54,997 bases of DNA from JBBRGG01 sp038240875 (GTDB lineage Bacteria; Planctomycetota; Phycisphaerae; Phycisphaerales; UBA1924). Both the position numbers and the translations under genes were made by a program. The stretch spans positions 1-54,997 of the forward strand of contig JBBRGG010000001.1 in the NCBI GenBank assembly GCA_038240875.1. The letters are read 5' to 3'. Each line of letters starts with the position of its first letter. Position 1 is the first letter of the stretch. Shown piece by piece: positions 26,225 through 35,147 of this stretch. The notes beneath the pieces were generated by a model. That model was not told the origin of the DNA, did no database searches, and saw nothing but the letters and a program-made list of their open reading frames with translations.

Positions 26225-27584
26225 ACGTCACCGACGCTCGTCCAACGCTGTGGTACGTAAACCCATTCTCTTTCATCGTGGTCACGCGGTAGAGGTTCCT
26301 GCCATCAAAGATCACAGGCGACTTCATTAGCGACTTCATCTTCGCATAGTCCGGGCTCTTGAATTCGTCCCAGTCCGTCGACACCACCAGCGCATCGGCG
26401 TCTTTGAGCGCGTCGTACATGTCATCGACGATTGTGGCTGCCGGGCCCAGTTCGGCTCGCGCGTTCTCGTTCGCCACAGGGTCAAAGGCCACGCAGCTTG
26501 CGCCATAGCCCGCGGCTTTACGGATCAGCGTGAGTGCAGGGGCTTCGCGAATATCGTCGGTCTTGGGCTTAAAGGCGATACCCCAGAAGGCGATCTTTTT
26601 GCCCTGAAGGCCAGCGGGCCCGCCACCGATGCCGGTCTTGCCGCCAAAGTGCGCGACAATCTTGTCGAAGAATCGATCGCGCTGCTTCTGGTTGACATCG
26701 TGGACAGCCTTTGACAGTTTGGCTTCGATGCCGACTTTATCGCCCATCATGATGCAGGCGAGCGTGTCCTTGGGAAAACATGACCCGCCATAACCAAGGC
26801 CCGGATAGAGGAACGACGAGCCAATGCGCTTGTCGGAGCACATGCCTTCGCGAACGCGGTTGATGTCGGCGCCATACGCCTCGCAGAGGTTGGCCATCTC
26901 ATTAATGAACGAGATCTTGGTGGCGAGAAAGTTATTGGCGCAGTACTTGACCATCTCAGCGGAAGGCACGTCCATCAGATAAATCGGGTGGCCGTTGCGG
27001 ACGAATGGATCGTACAGCAAGCGGAAGGCTTCGCTAGCGGATTCGTCATCGATGCCGACTACGACGCGATCGGGCTTCATGAAATCCTCGATCGCCGCAC
27101 CTTCTTTAAGAAACTCTGGGTTGTCGGCGACCGTGAACGAAATCGCTGGACCAACGCGTGCGCGGATGCGATCACGAACGCCCAGCGTCGTGCCGACGGG
27201 CACGGTAGACTTCATGACGATGATCTTGGGTTTTTGATTGGGGCCAAGAGCCTTAAGGACGTCGGCGATGTCGTCCGCCGCGGCGTGAACATACTTGAGG
27301 TCGGTGTGCCCGCGTTCGTCGCTGGGGGTGCCCACGCAGATGAAGATCATCTCGGCGTCACGGTACGCCTCGCCCTTATCGAGCGTGTATTTCAGGCGGC
27401 CAGCCTTGTAGTTCTTCTCCATCAGCTCGGTCAGGCCGGGCTCATAGATGGGGCAGATGTTCTGCTTGAGCTTCTCGATCTTGCGCGCATCAACATCAAG
27501 GCATATGACATCGTTGCCGGTGTTCGAAAAGCAAACGCCGGTGACAAGCCCAACATATCCGGTACCGACCATGGTCAGACGCAT
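26223..27584 (-). CDS. ugd: UDP-glucose 6-dehydrogenase
   Basis: 453 residues from ATG 27584, chosen because MRLTMVGTGYVGLVTGVCF begins the Rossmann fold and GGAG lies 8 bases upstream; the frame opens earlier to 27641. Landmarks are 'IFICVGTPSDERG', 'KSTVPVGTT', 'ADNPEFLKEGAAIEDF', 'KYCANNFLATKISFINEMAN' and 'GYGGSCFPKDT' with catalytic Cys269. It oxidises UDP-glucose twice with NAD to UDP-glucuronate, a precursor of acidic envelope polysaccharides. A GDP-mannose dehydrogenase would look similar, but the phrasing favours UDP-glucose. No glycosyltransferases are adjacent. Confidence 0.9.
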   Translation of the reverse strand: MRLTMVGTGYVGLVTGVCFSNTGNDVICLDVDARKIEKLKQNICPIYEPGLTELMEKNYKAGRLKYTLDKGEAYRDAEMIFICVGTPSDERGHTDLKYVHAAADDIADVLKALGPNQKPKIIVMKSTVPVGTTLGVRDRIRARVGPAISFTVADNPEFLKEGAAIEDFMKPDRVVVGIDDESASEAFRLLYDPFVRNGHPIYLMDVPSAEMVKYCANNFLATKISFINEMANLCEAYGADINRVREGMCSDKRIGSSFLYPGLGYGGSCFPKDTLACIMMGDKVGIEAKLSKAVHDVNQKQRDRFFDKIVAHFGGKTGIGGGPAGLQGKKIAFWGIAFKPKTDDIREAPALTLIRKAAGYGASCVAFDPVANENARAELGPAATIVDDMYDALKDADALVVSTDWDEFKSPDYAKMKSLMKSPVIFDGRNLYRVTTMKENGFTYHSVGRASVT

Positions 27585-27952
27585 CTCAATGACTCCAGCG
27601 AAGGTTGGGATTCGATACAGCGGCGAACAGACGAACAACAATACTTTCTGTAACCACGCACGGACCGGTCGAAAATAATTGCCGGTCTCACAAGTAGACC
27701 AAATTAAAATGTAGACCCTCGCACACGACTTGCGCGGCCGAGTGTAGGGATTCAGGTCCTCTATCGGCCTACAAATCGCTTCAAGTGAGCCCAGACTTGC
27801 TCATGACCGCTTGACCCTGCTCCGCCAATCCCCCAGAAAACCCGCGAACACCGTGAAATTACTCTGCAGCTTTACATGTACGCCAAATAGCCTGGAAACA
27901 ACGCACAATATTAGGGGACAACCAGCCTTGTACCGCCCTATTACTAGGCCCC
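27585..27952. other. Divergent intergenic region between ugd and a methyltransferase
   Basis: 368 bases. The stretch 27670-27720 is AT-rich and carries GTAGACC twice and its inverse GGTCT, a possible operator or promoter area for ugd on the minus strand. I could not assign clear -35 and -10 boxes. No gene or RNA was seen. Confidence 0.4.
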
Positions 27953-28957
27953 ATGGGAACAGGTTCAACCAACGTTCGCAAAACCAGCAAGCACTTAGAT
28001 AAAGATCGCGCAAAGCTCGCGCGATTACATGCCACATCAGCGAACCCGCCCGCAAAGGCTGTCGCGAAGCCTTCTAAGGCTTCCAAGGCTACCAACGCCA
28101 AGCGTCGTGGCACATCCGACGCGCGCAAGAAGGCCACGACCGGCAAAGCAGGCAAAAAGCTCGCGCTGACCGCAAAGACCGCAGACAAGCGATTGCTGTA
28201 TGAGCTCGCCGTCCAGAGCACAGACGCCGAGATCGACTTTGTTGATCGCACGTTCAAGAAGCTTCGAGGGCGAACCGCACGCAGCATGCGCGAGGACTTC
28301 TGCGCCTCAGCCGCGACGGCGTGCGAGTGGGTCAAGCGCCGCCCGGACAACACCGCCATCGGCCTGGATCTTGATAAGCCAATTCTCGACTGGGGTACGC
28401 AGCGAAACATTGCCCAGCTCGCCGACGATGAGAAATCACGCATCAAGCTTCATCTTCGCGATGTGCTCAAGCCAGGCAACGCCACCAACGTAGACATGAT
28501 CCTCGCGATGAACTTTTCGTATAGCGTCTTCAACACGCGCGAGCTCATGCTGCAGTACTTTCGCGCAGTGCACGCGAGCCTCGTCGGCGATGGCGTCCTC
28601 TTCATGGACATCTATGGCGGGTACGAGTCTCAGCGCATGCAAGTCGAACGCCGCGCATGCAAAGGCTTCACATACCTCTGGGAACAAGCACTTTTCCACC
28701 CCATCACCGGCGCGTACCGCTGCCACATCCACTTTGAGTTTCCCGACAAAACCCGCATCAACCGTGCGTTCACCTACGACTGGCGGCTCTGGAGCATCGC
28801 CGAAATCAAGGACATCTTGAACGACGCTGGCTTCACACGCACCACCGTCTACTGGGAAGGAGACGATAAAAAAGGTGGCGGCAACGGCGTATTTCGCCCA
28901 CACCCCAAAGGCCAGCCCGATGCCTGCTATGTCTGCTACATCGCAGCGGAGAAGTAG
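27953..28957 (+). CDS. SAM-dependent methyltransferase with basic N-terminal tail
   Basis: 334 residues from ATG 27953. The first 75 residues are rich in Lys, Ala and Thr and probably disordered, possibly binding nucleic acid. The class I fold follows: motif I region 'SMREDFCASAATACEWVKRR', then 'AIGLDLDKPILDWG', 'MILAMNFSYSVFNTREL' and 'GVLFMDIYGG'. The C-terminal block 'FTYDWRLWSIAEIKDILNDA' resembles, residue for residue, the end of the methyltransferase at 29061-30044. The two are paralogues facing each other with a 103-base gap. The substrate is unknown. Family certainty is good, function low. Confidence 0.8.
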   Translation: MGTGSTNVRKTSKHLDKDRAKLARLHATSANPPAKAVAKPSKASKATNAKRRGTSDARKKATTGKAGKKLALTAKTADKRLLYELAVQSTDAEIDFVDRTFKKLRGRTARSMREDFCASAATACEWVKRRPDNTAIGLDLDKPILDWGTQRNIAQLADDEKSRIKLHLRDVLKPGNATNVDMILAMNFSYSVFNTRELMLQYFRAVHASLVGDGVLFMDIYGGYESQRMQVERRACKGFTYLWEQALFHPITGAYRCHIHFEFPDKTRINRAFTYDWRLWSIAEIKDILNDAGFTRTTVYWEGDDKKGGGNGVFRPHPKGQPDACYVCYIAAEK

Positions 28958-29060
28958 ACGCGAGACGAGAGACGAGGATGGCAATCGCAAATGGCGAGAC
29001 TTGATTCAGGCACTTTGCCACTTTACTTCTGTGCTTCTGTGCCACTTCTTCTCTTTTCGC

Positions 29061-30044
29061 CTATGGCCTCGCCGCCACATACACCACCGCGCTCGTGCGT
29101 GTTTCCAGAACTTCCAAAGGCGTTACATACGCATCGCCTTTGGCATCCATCGCGTCGGGCGAGTCGCCATAGACCTCGATGCGTGAAAAGCCCGCGTCGT
29201 GCAGCGCGTCGCGCAACTCGGCGATCGACCACAGCCGCCAGTTATACTCAAACGCGTTTTTGAGCGACCAAACCTCACTACCGGAGCGATTCAACAGTGC
29301 AAAGTCGATCGCGTTATGCACGAGCCCCGTTGCAAGATCTGCTTCGATCTGCCGCCAAGTGTACCGCACGCGCGCGTGCTTGAGCCCGCCAAGCCTGCCA
29401 AGCCCGCCAACTTCCAAGCGTGCAGTATCGAGTTCAATTGCAGGATGATCGACGCTCGCCTTGCACCTCTTCCACGCGCCAGGCCCCGCGTACATATCGC
29501 AAACAAACAATCCGTCGTCGGCAACTCGTCCACGTACCTGCTTCAAGTATGCGGTCAATTCGGCACGCTCGAGCAACTCGCCGATTGAAAAGTTTCCCAC
29601 TTGCACAACGTCAGCCTTCGCGCCCAGCGCTTTAGCCGCGGCCTGTTCGGGATCCTTGCCACATACGTCGGCTTCAATGAGCGTCAGCCTTCGATGAGGT
29701 TTTGCGTGCGCGAGCACCATCGCGTCAATATCTGTAGCGACCGCGCGACGCTTTGCATCCGCTAGGCACCATCCTCGCGCCAGCAAAGCAGACCCGCAAA
29801 AATCCTCTGCAAGCAGCTTCGCACGCCGCGGCATCATATTTCGCGCCTGCTTTACCTTGGTCGCGATCCTTAACGAACTTGCTTTGCTCCCATCGCGCAA
29901 CACCTGGCAATTCCAGATCGCTTCGATCATCCGCAGCGTCATCGATACGTTCTGGACACAGTGCTCGTAAAGCGCGTACCGCAGCGCATCGAAACCTACT
30001 TCTTCACGAGTGCCCGAGTCCTTCGCCTTTCGCAGCCTTGCCAT
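29061..30044 (-). CDS. SAM-dependent methyltransferase, paralogue of 27953-28957
   Basis: 327 residues from ATG 30044 (MARLRKAKDSG); a TTG four codons up is also open. Motif I is 'LLAEDFCGSALLARGWCLAD', followed by 'AVATDIDAMVLAHA', 'ADVVQVGNFSIGELLERAEL' and 'GLFVCDMYAGPGAW'. The end block 'FEYNWRLWSIAELRDALHDA' matches the facing paralogue, so both descend from one ancestor. It lacks the Lys-rich N-terminal tail. It lies 82 bases downstream of the ABC permease on the same strand and may be co-transcribed with the exporter. The acceptor is unknown. Confidence 0.8.
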   Translation of the reverse strand: MARLRKAKDSGTREEVGFDALRYALYEHCVQNVSMTLRMIEAIWNCQVLRDGSKASSLRIATKVKQARNMMPRRAKLLAEDFCGSALLARGWCLADAKRRAVATDIDAMVLAHAKPHRRLTLIEADVCGKDPEQAAAKALGAKADVVQVGNFSIGELLERAELTAYLKQVRGRVADDGLFVCDMYAGPGAWKRCKASVDHPAIELDTARLEVGGLGRLGGLKHARVRYTWRQIEADLATGLVHNAIDFALLNRSGSEVWSLKNAFEYNWRLWSIAELRDALHDAGFSRIEVYGDSPDAMDAKGDAYVTPLEVLETRTSAVVYVAARP

Positions 30045-30126
30045 GTCTGTGCCCAATTTTCGCTCTGTGTCGGCTGTGTAATTACTGAGTAGTCGAATAG
30101 TTGCCGCGACGATTGCACCAATTACA

Positions 30127-31569
30127 TCACGCCATCCGGATCCACTTGATTAGCGTTCCAACCGAAGGCGGCTTCCCATACATCAGCACGCCAATCCGGA
30201 AAATCTTCGCCGCACACCGAAGCAGCAGATACCCCGTCGCGATCCCGATCAATATCGCCAACCCCGTTTCCCATAGCGGCGGCGGGCTCGAGCTCGAAAT
30301 CCGGATCACCATCACAAACGGGCTTACCGGTGGCGTAAAGCTCAACACTCGCGCCAGCATGCTATCGGGATTCATCGCGATGGGAATCATCAACAACATC
30401 GGCGTCATGATCACCAGCATCACCGGGGTCAAAAGCGTCTGCGCTTCGTGGATATCCGTCACCGCGCTCCCCACCGCCGCCATGAGCGATGCGACGCTGA
30501 AGAACGCGATAAAGAAGAAGATTCCAAGGAAGATCAAATTAATCGGATCAATCAAATACATCGCGCTCATCGTGATCAGCGCGACAATCCCTAGCCCCGA
30601 ATAAATCGTCAGTACCAACAACCCGGCGGACATCTGCCCGAGGATCTTGCCCGACATCAACTCCATCGGCGAGACCGCCGACAACAGCACTTCCATCACT
30701 CGATTCGATTTTTCCTCGATCGTTGACGCGAGTAAATACTGCCCGCCGGTCATCACGCTGATCCATAGCAGCATCATGAACGCCGCAGGCAAGATCAATT
30801 GCTGCAACTCGCCACTTGATCGCTCTCCTTGTGGCGTGACCGCTCGCGCGTCGGGCGTTTCCAATCGCATCAACGCGGTCAGCCGCGCACGATCTTCCCC
30901 CGCTGCCGAAAGCCGCGCATCAATAATCGCATCGCGCACTATCGACGACACCAGCCCATGCACGCGCGTATCCAGCTTGGGGCGCACAAAGAGTTCGTAA
31001 CTCTCGTATCCACCGGTATCGCCATCGCCGGAAATATCCGCCTTCACGCCGTCTTTCGCAGGTCGAACCGCGTGTGGCTTGATGACGATCAGAATCAGCC
31101 GCCCTCCATCCTTGACATCCCCCGCCATCAAAGGCTGCTTTGATTCCTCTTCGGAAGCGTCTAGCGCGAGTGGTTCGAGCGTGAGCGCTGGCGCGCCCGC
31201 AACGGCTTCATCCTTCATCTTCTCCGCTGTGGCTCGAACCTGATTCCCCACGGCTTGCCCCGTCGGGCCGCCCAGGTTTTTCTCCGCCAACGCCGCGCCC
31301 GCTTGTGCCGCGGCTTGCGCACCCTTATTGATCCGTATCGCTATTCCCTCAGGTGTCAGCCGCTCCTTAAGCAACGGCATCACCTCGCCGGTTGTGTCAA
31401 TAATCGCAACCGTTCCAACCACCGGTGGCGGCTTCACATTGATCAGCGCGAGCAACACCGGTATGACGCCCGCTAACATCAAAGGCACAACCACAACACC
31501 AAAGAAAAACGCCTTGGTGAACGTCGTGGCCTTGAACTCTCGAATAGCAACTGTAAAAATACGTTTCAT
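30127..31569 (-). CDS. ABC-2 type transporter permease (NatB-like)
   Basis: 480 residues from ATG 31569. The N-terminal helix ('AFFFGVVVVPLMLAGVIPVL') is followed by a large extracytoplasmic domain (about 50-260). A bundle of at least five helices then ends the protein ('AAFMMLLWISVMTGGQYLLA', 'LLVLTIYSGLGIVALITMSA', 'IFLGIFFFIAFFSVASLMAA'). The phrase 'EEKSNRVMEVLLSAVSPMEL' is typical of the ABC2_membrane_3/NatB family. It forms an exporter with the ATPase 82 bases upstream. NatAB exports sodium in Bacillus; related pairs export drugs or peptides, so the substrate here is open. Confidence 0.88.
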   Translation of the reverse strand: MKRIFTVAIREFKATTFTKAFFFGVVVVPLMLAGVIPVLLALINVKPPPVVGTVAIIDTTGEVMPLLKERLTPEGIAIRINKGAQAAAQAGAALAEKNLGGPTGQAVGNQVRATAEKMKDEAVAGAPALTLEPLALDASEEESKQPLMAGDVKDGGRLILIVIKPHAVRPAKDGVKADISGDGDTGGYESYELFVRPKLDTRVHGLVSSIVRDAIIDARLSAAGEDRARLTALMRLETPDARAVTPQGERSSGELQQLILPAAFMMLLWISVMTGGQYLLASTIEEKSNRVMEVLLSAVSPMELMSGKILGQMSAGLLVLTIYSGLGIVALITMSAMYLIDPINLIFLGIFFFIAFFSVASLMAAVGSAVTDIHEAQTLLTPVMLVIMTPMLLMIPIAMNPDSMLARVLSFTPPVSPFVMVIRISSSSPPPLWETGLAILIGIATGYLLLRCAAKIFRIGVLMYGKPPSVGTLIKWIRMA

Positions 31570-31651
31570 GTGTGCTGCTCGGCAATCATTCTAAATTCGT
31601 ACGGATTCGCCGCAACCGCGAACCTTGTTCTTCCTAAAATTTCACACTCGT

Positions 31652-32740
<1,089 letters not shown>

Positions 32741-32946
32741 GCGCCCAAATCCCTGGCCCAAACCCTGGCCAAACCCTACCTTTGATTCTGAAAGTATGGT
32801 CGCGGGCTGGGTCACGTTGGCAAGCCTCCTACGTATGAACAATCTCGTTTCACCAAGTCTCGTTCCAACGTGAACAATCCATCGGGCGTTCGCGCGAGTC
32901 TGCTGAGCATATTCCACGCCCAGGCCAAACCACACATACGCTCGAT

Positions 32947-33015
32947 AGCCTCTCTCGTTTCATCAGCCTCTCTCGTTTCATCAGCCTCTCTCGTTTCATC
33001 AGCCTCTCTCGTTTC
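32947..33015 (+). repeat. 18-bp tandem repeat (3.8 copies) between the ABC gene and prfA
   Basis: The unit AGCCTCTCTCGTTTCATC repeats exactly at 32947, 32965 and 32983, with a partial copy at 33001. It lies in the 341-base gap between two divergent genes, and nothing else recognisable is seen there. On the minus strand it would read ETREAD repeats in an ORF with no other protein-like features, so I treat it as non-coding. It may vary in copy number between strains. Confidence 0.85.
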
Positions 33016-33081
33016 TTTCTCGCTCGCTCTCGTCCCTTTCCGCTTCATATCTCGCACACGCATTCCGCCCCCTTAATTCCC

Positions 33082-34194
33082 ATGGCTGACCACGCCGAAG
33101 TGCTCCAACTAGATGCCCTCCCCCCCGCCGCCCTTGCTCGGCTGCGCACCATGGACCAACGCGCGAGCGAAGTCGCCACCCTCCTCGAAAGCGACGCCGT
33201 CGTCACCGACCACAAACGCGTCCGCGAATTAGCCCGCGAACAGAGCAACCTTCTTCGCGTCATCGACCCCTATCGCGCATCTGTCGCCCTCACCGGCGAA
33301 CGCGACGAGCTTCGCACCGCCATCACCGGAGCCGACGCCGATTTCGCCGCCCTAGCCCGCGAAGAGCTCCCTCTCGTCGAATCTCGTTTACTTAAAACGC
33401 TGAGTCAAATGCTCTCAACTCTCGTCCGCGCCGACGACGAATCTACCGACCGCATCATCGTCGAGATTCGCGCCGGCACCGGCGGCGACGAAGCCTGCCT
33501 CTGGGCTCGCGACCTCATCGACATGTACTGCAAATACGCGCTCCGCCAATACTGGAAGGTCGAGACCCTCGAACTCACCGACGAGCCAGGCGTCGGTGGC
33601 GTTCGCGCCTGCGTTCTCGCAATCGCCGGCGACAACACCTGGCAATCCATGGCGTTCGAAGCCGGGGTTCACTCTGTCAAACGTGTTCCCGCCACCGAAG
33701 CCCAAGGCCGCATCCACACCTCTACCGCCAGCGTCGCTGTCTTGAGCGAACCCGAAGACGTCGGTGTTTCCATCGACTGGGCCAACGACGTCGAAGAACA
33801 CGTCACTACGAGCCAAGGCCCAGGCGGACAAAACGTCAATAAAGTCGCGACGGCTGTCCAACTCAAGCACAAACCCACAGGCATCATGATCCGCATGCAG
33901 GAAAGCAAGAGCCAGCAAGACAACCGCCAACGCGCCCGCCGTTTGCTCATGGCAAAGCTTCACGAGATCGAACGCCGCCGCATTCATGATGCTCGTTCAG
34001 AAGCTCGTGCCGCCCAGATTGGTTCGGCGGACCGCTCCGAAAAAATCCGCACCTACCGCTGGAAAGAAGGCATCGCCGCCGACGAACGCCTGCCCGGCGA
34101 ATACGCTCTTCGCGACCTCTTGGCTGGCGCCTTCGAAACCCTCCACGCCGACCTTGTCGCCTGGGACACACGCCAGCGCCTCGCGGCGTTGTAA
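33082..34194 (+). CDS. prfA: Peptide chain release factor 1
   Basis: 370 residues from ATG 33082. The tripeptide that reads UAA/UAG is PAT at 203-205 ('HSVKRVPATEAQGRIH'), which marks RF1 rather than RF2 (SPF). The peptidyl-tRNA hydrolysis motif GGQ is at 248-250 ('SQGPGGQNVNK'). 'IEIRAGTGGDEACLWA' and 'RSEKIRTYRWKEG' (RTYNFPQ-like in others) are further family landmarks. The last phrase differs somewhat from the usual N-F-P-Q form. The usual neighbour prmC/hemK, which methylates the GGQ glutamine, is not adjacent. The gene is followed by the tandem hairpin array. Confidence 0.94.
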   Translation: MADHAEVLQLDALPPAALARLRTMDQRASEVATLLESDAVVTDHKRVRELAREQSNLLRVIDPYRASVALTGERDELRTAITGADADFAALAREELPLVESRLLKTLSQMLSTLVRADDESTDRIIVEIRAGTGGDEACLWARDLIDMYCKYALRQYWKVETLELTDEPGVGGVRACVLAIAGDNTWQSMAFEAGVHSVKRVPATEAQGRIHTSTASVAVLSEPEDVGVSIDWANDVEEHVTTSQGPGGQNVNKVATAVQLKHKPTGIMIRMQESKSQQDNRQRARRLLMAKLHEIERRRIHDARSEARAAQIGSADRSEKIRTYRWKEGIAADERLPGEYALRDLLAGAFETLHADLVAWDTRQRLAAL

Positions 34195-34218
34195 ATCAGA
34201 TTGTGCTTAAATTTCGAC

Positions 34219-34735
34219 GCGCCTTGGGAAGCCGCTCTCGCCGAGAGGATGTTTGTACTGTCTTTGTGCCACCATGATTGCTTCAATCGTGGTGCTGTTT
34301 TTGCTTCTGTATTCTGTCTTGAGTACCTCTCATTCCGAGAGGATGTTTGTACTATCTTCGTGCCACCATGATTGCTTCAATCGTGGTGCTGTCTTTGCTT
34401 CTGTGTTCTGCCTTGGGGACCTCTCATTCAGAGAGAGGTTTGTACTGTCTTCGTGCCACTTCTTCGTGTCACCATGATTGCTTCAATCGTGGTGCTGTCT
34501 TTGCTTCTGTGTTCTGCATTGGGTACCTCTCAGACTGAGAGAGGTTTGTAGTGTCTTCGTGGCACTTCTTCGTGACACCATTATTGCTTCAATCGTGGTG
34601 CTGTCTTTGCTTTTGTGTTCTGCCTTGGGTACCTCTCATTCAGTGAGAGGTTTGTACTGTCTTCGTGCCACTTCTTCGTGACACCATAATTGCTTCAATC
34701 GTGGTGCTGTCTTTGCTTTTGTTTTTGCCTCAAGT
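34219..34735 (+). repeat. Tandem array of five A-B hairpin units, 106-bp period
   Basis: Hairpin B (arms CACCATGATTG / CAATCGTGGTG, 3-base loop CTT) occurs at 34270-34294, 34364-34388, 34470-34494, 34576-34600 and 34682-34706, with spacing 94, 106, 106, 106. Copies 4 and 5 each carry one change in the left arm. Hairpin A precedes each B: arms CTCTC/GAGAG at 34235-34247, CCTCTC/GAGAGG at 34326-34342, and ACCTCTC/GAGAGGT at 34419-34439, 34525-34545 and 34631-34651. The spacers TGTACTGTCTTCGTGCCACT and CTGTCTTTGCTTCTGTGTTC are also near-identical. Repeats and spacers are both conserved, so this is not a CRISPR. It fills the gap between prfA and the tRNA gene. Open frames in it shift each unit and are not genes. 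Confidence 0.9.
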
Positions 34736-34790
34736 ACCATTGCTCTTCTCTTTGCCTTCCCGATTCGGCTCTCACGTCTCCCGCTGGATC

Positions 34791-34826
34791 GAAAAACGAA
34801 ACAACCCCAAGCAAGGCCTGGGGTTG
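34791..34826 (-). terminator. Rho-independent terminator after tRNA-Gly
   Basis: Arms CAACCCCA (34802-34809) and TGGGGTTG (34819-34826) form an 8-bp stem. On the minus strand this is followed by TTTCGTTTTTCG. It lies 29 bases past the tRNA 3' end. Confidence 0.7.
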
Positions 34827-34854
34827 GTTCATAAAGAGAGAGAGTTCTTCTGAA

Positions 34855-34926
34855 AGCGGGCGAAGGGACTTGAACCCTCGACTTCTACCTTGGCAAGGTA
34901 GCGCTCTACCACTGAGCTACGCCCGC
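34855..34926 (-). tRNA. tRNA-Gly (anticodon GCC)
   Basis: Read on the minus strand, the cloverleaf is complete. The acceptor arms are GCGGGCG/CGCCCGC and the D arm is GCTC AGTGGTA GAGC. The anticodon stem CTACC/GGTAG encloses loop TTGCCAA (anticodon GCC). The T arm is GAGGG TTCAAGT CCCTT. The discriminator base is U. CCA is not encoded (the next bases are TTC), so it must be added after processing. It is 72 nt as encoded. Confidence 0.97.
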
Positions 34927-35147
34927 AAACTGCCCATCTAGGCTGCCTCCGTAGGCTTCCTGTTGGGTCAGGACAATAGATCAACCACAATCGCCTGTCA
35001 ATGCCTTCGCATCATAACCCTGCTTCGCTTTTTCTCTTCTTCGCTAGCAGCCTCTTTGACGCCGTACACAGTTCGTACAAATCTACGCCTGATTCGAGAC
35101 TTAACTACATGTTACAAGGCCCAACGACTTGATTTCAGCAAGCCAAT

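Noticed and set aside
32812..33063. Minus-strand ORF with ETREAD repeats
   Set aside because: It is produced entirely by the 18-bp DNA repeat between two divergent genes, and its remaining residues look random.
34219..34735. CRISPR array
   Set aside because: Spacing is regular, but the spacers are nearly identical to each other and the unit contains two hairpins. No cas gene is in the window.
34253..34853. Plus-strand ORFs with MIASIVVLSLLL-type signal-like starts inside the hairpin array
   Set aside because: The 106-base period is not a multiple of three, so each unit shifts frame. The hydrophobic stretch comes from the B hairpin itself, and no ribosome sites are present.
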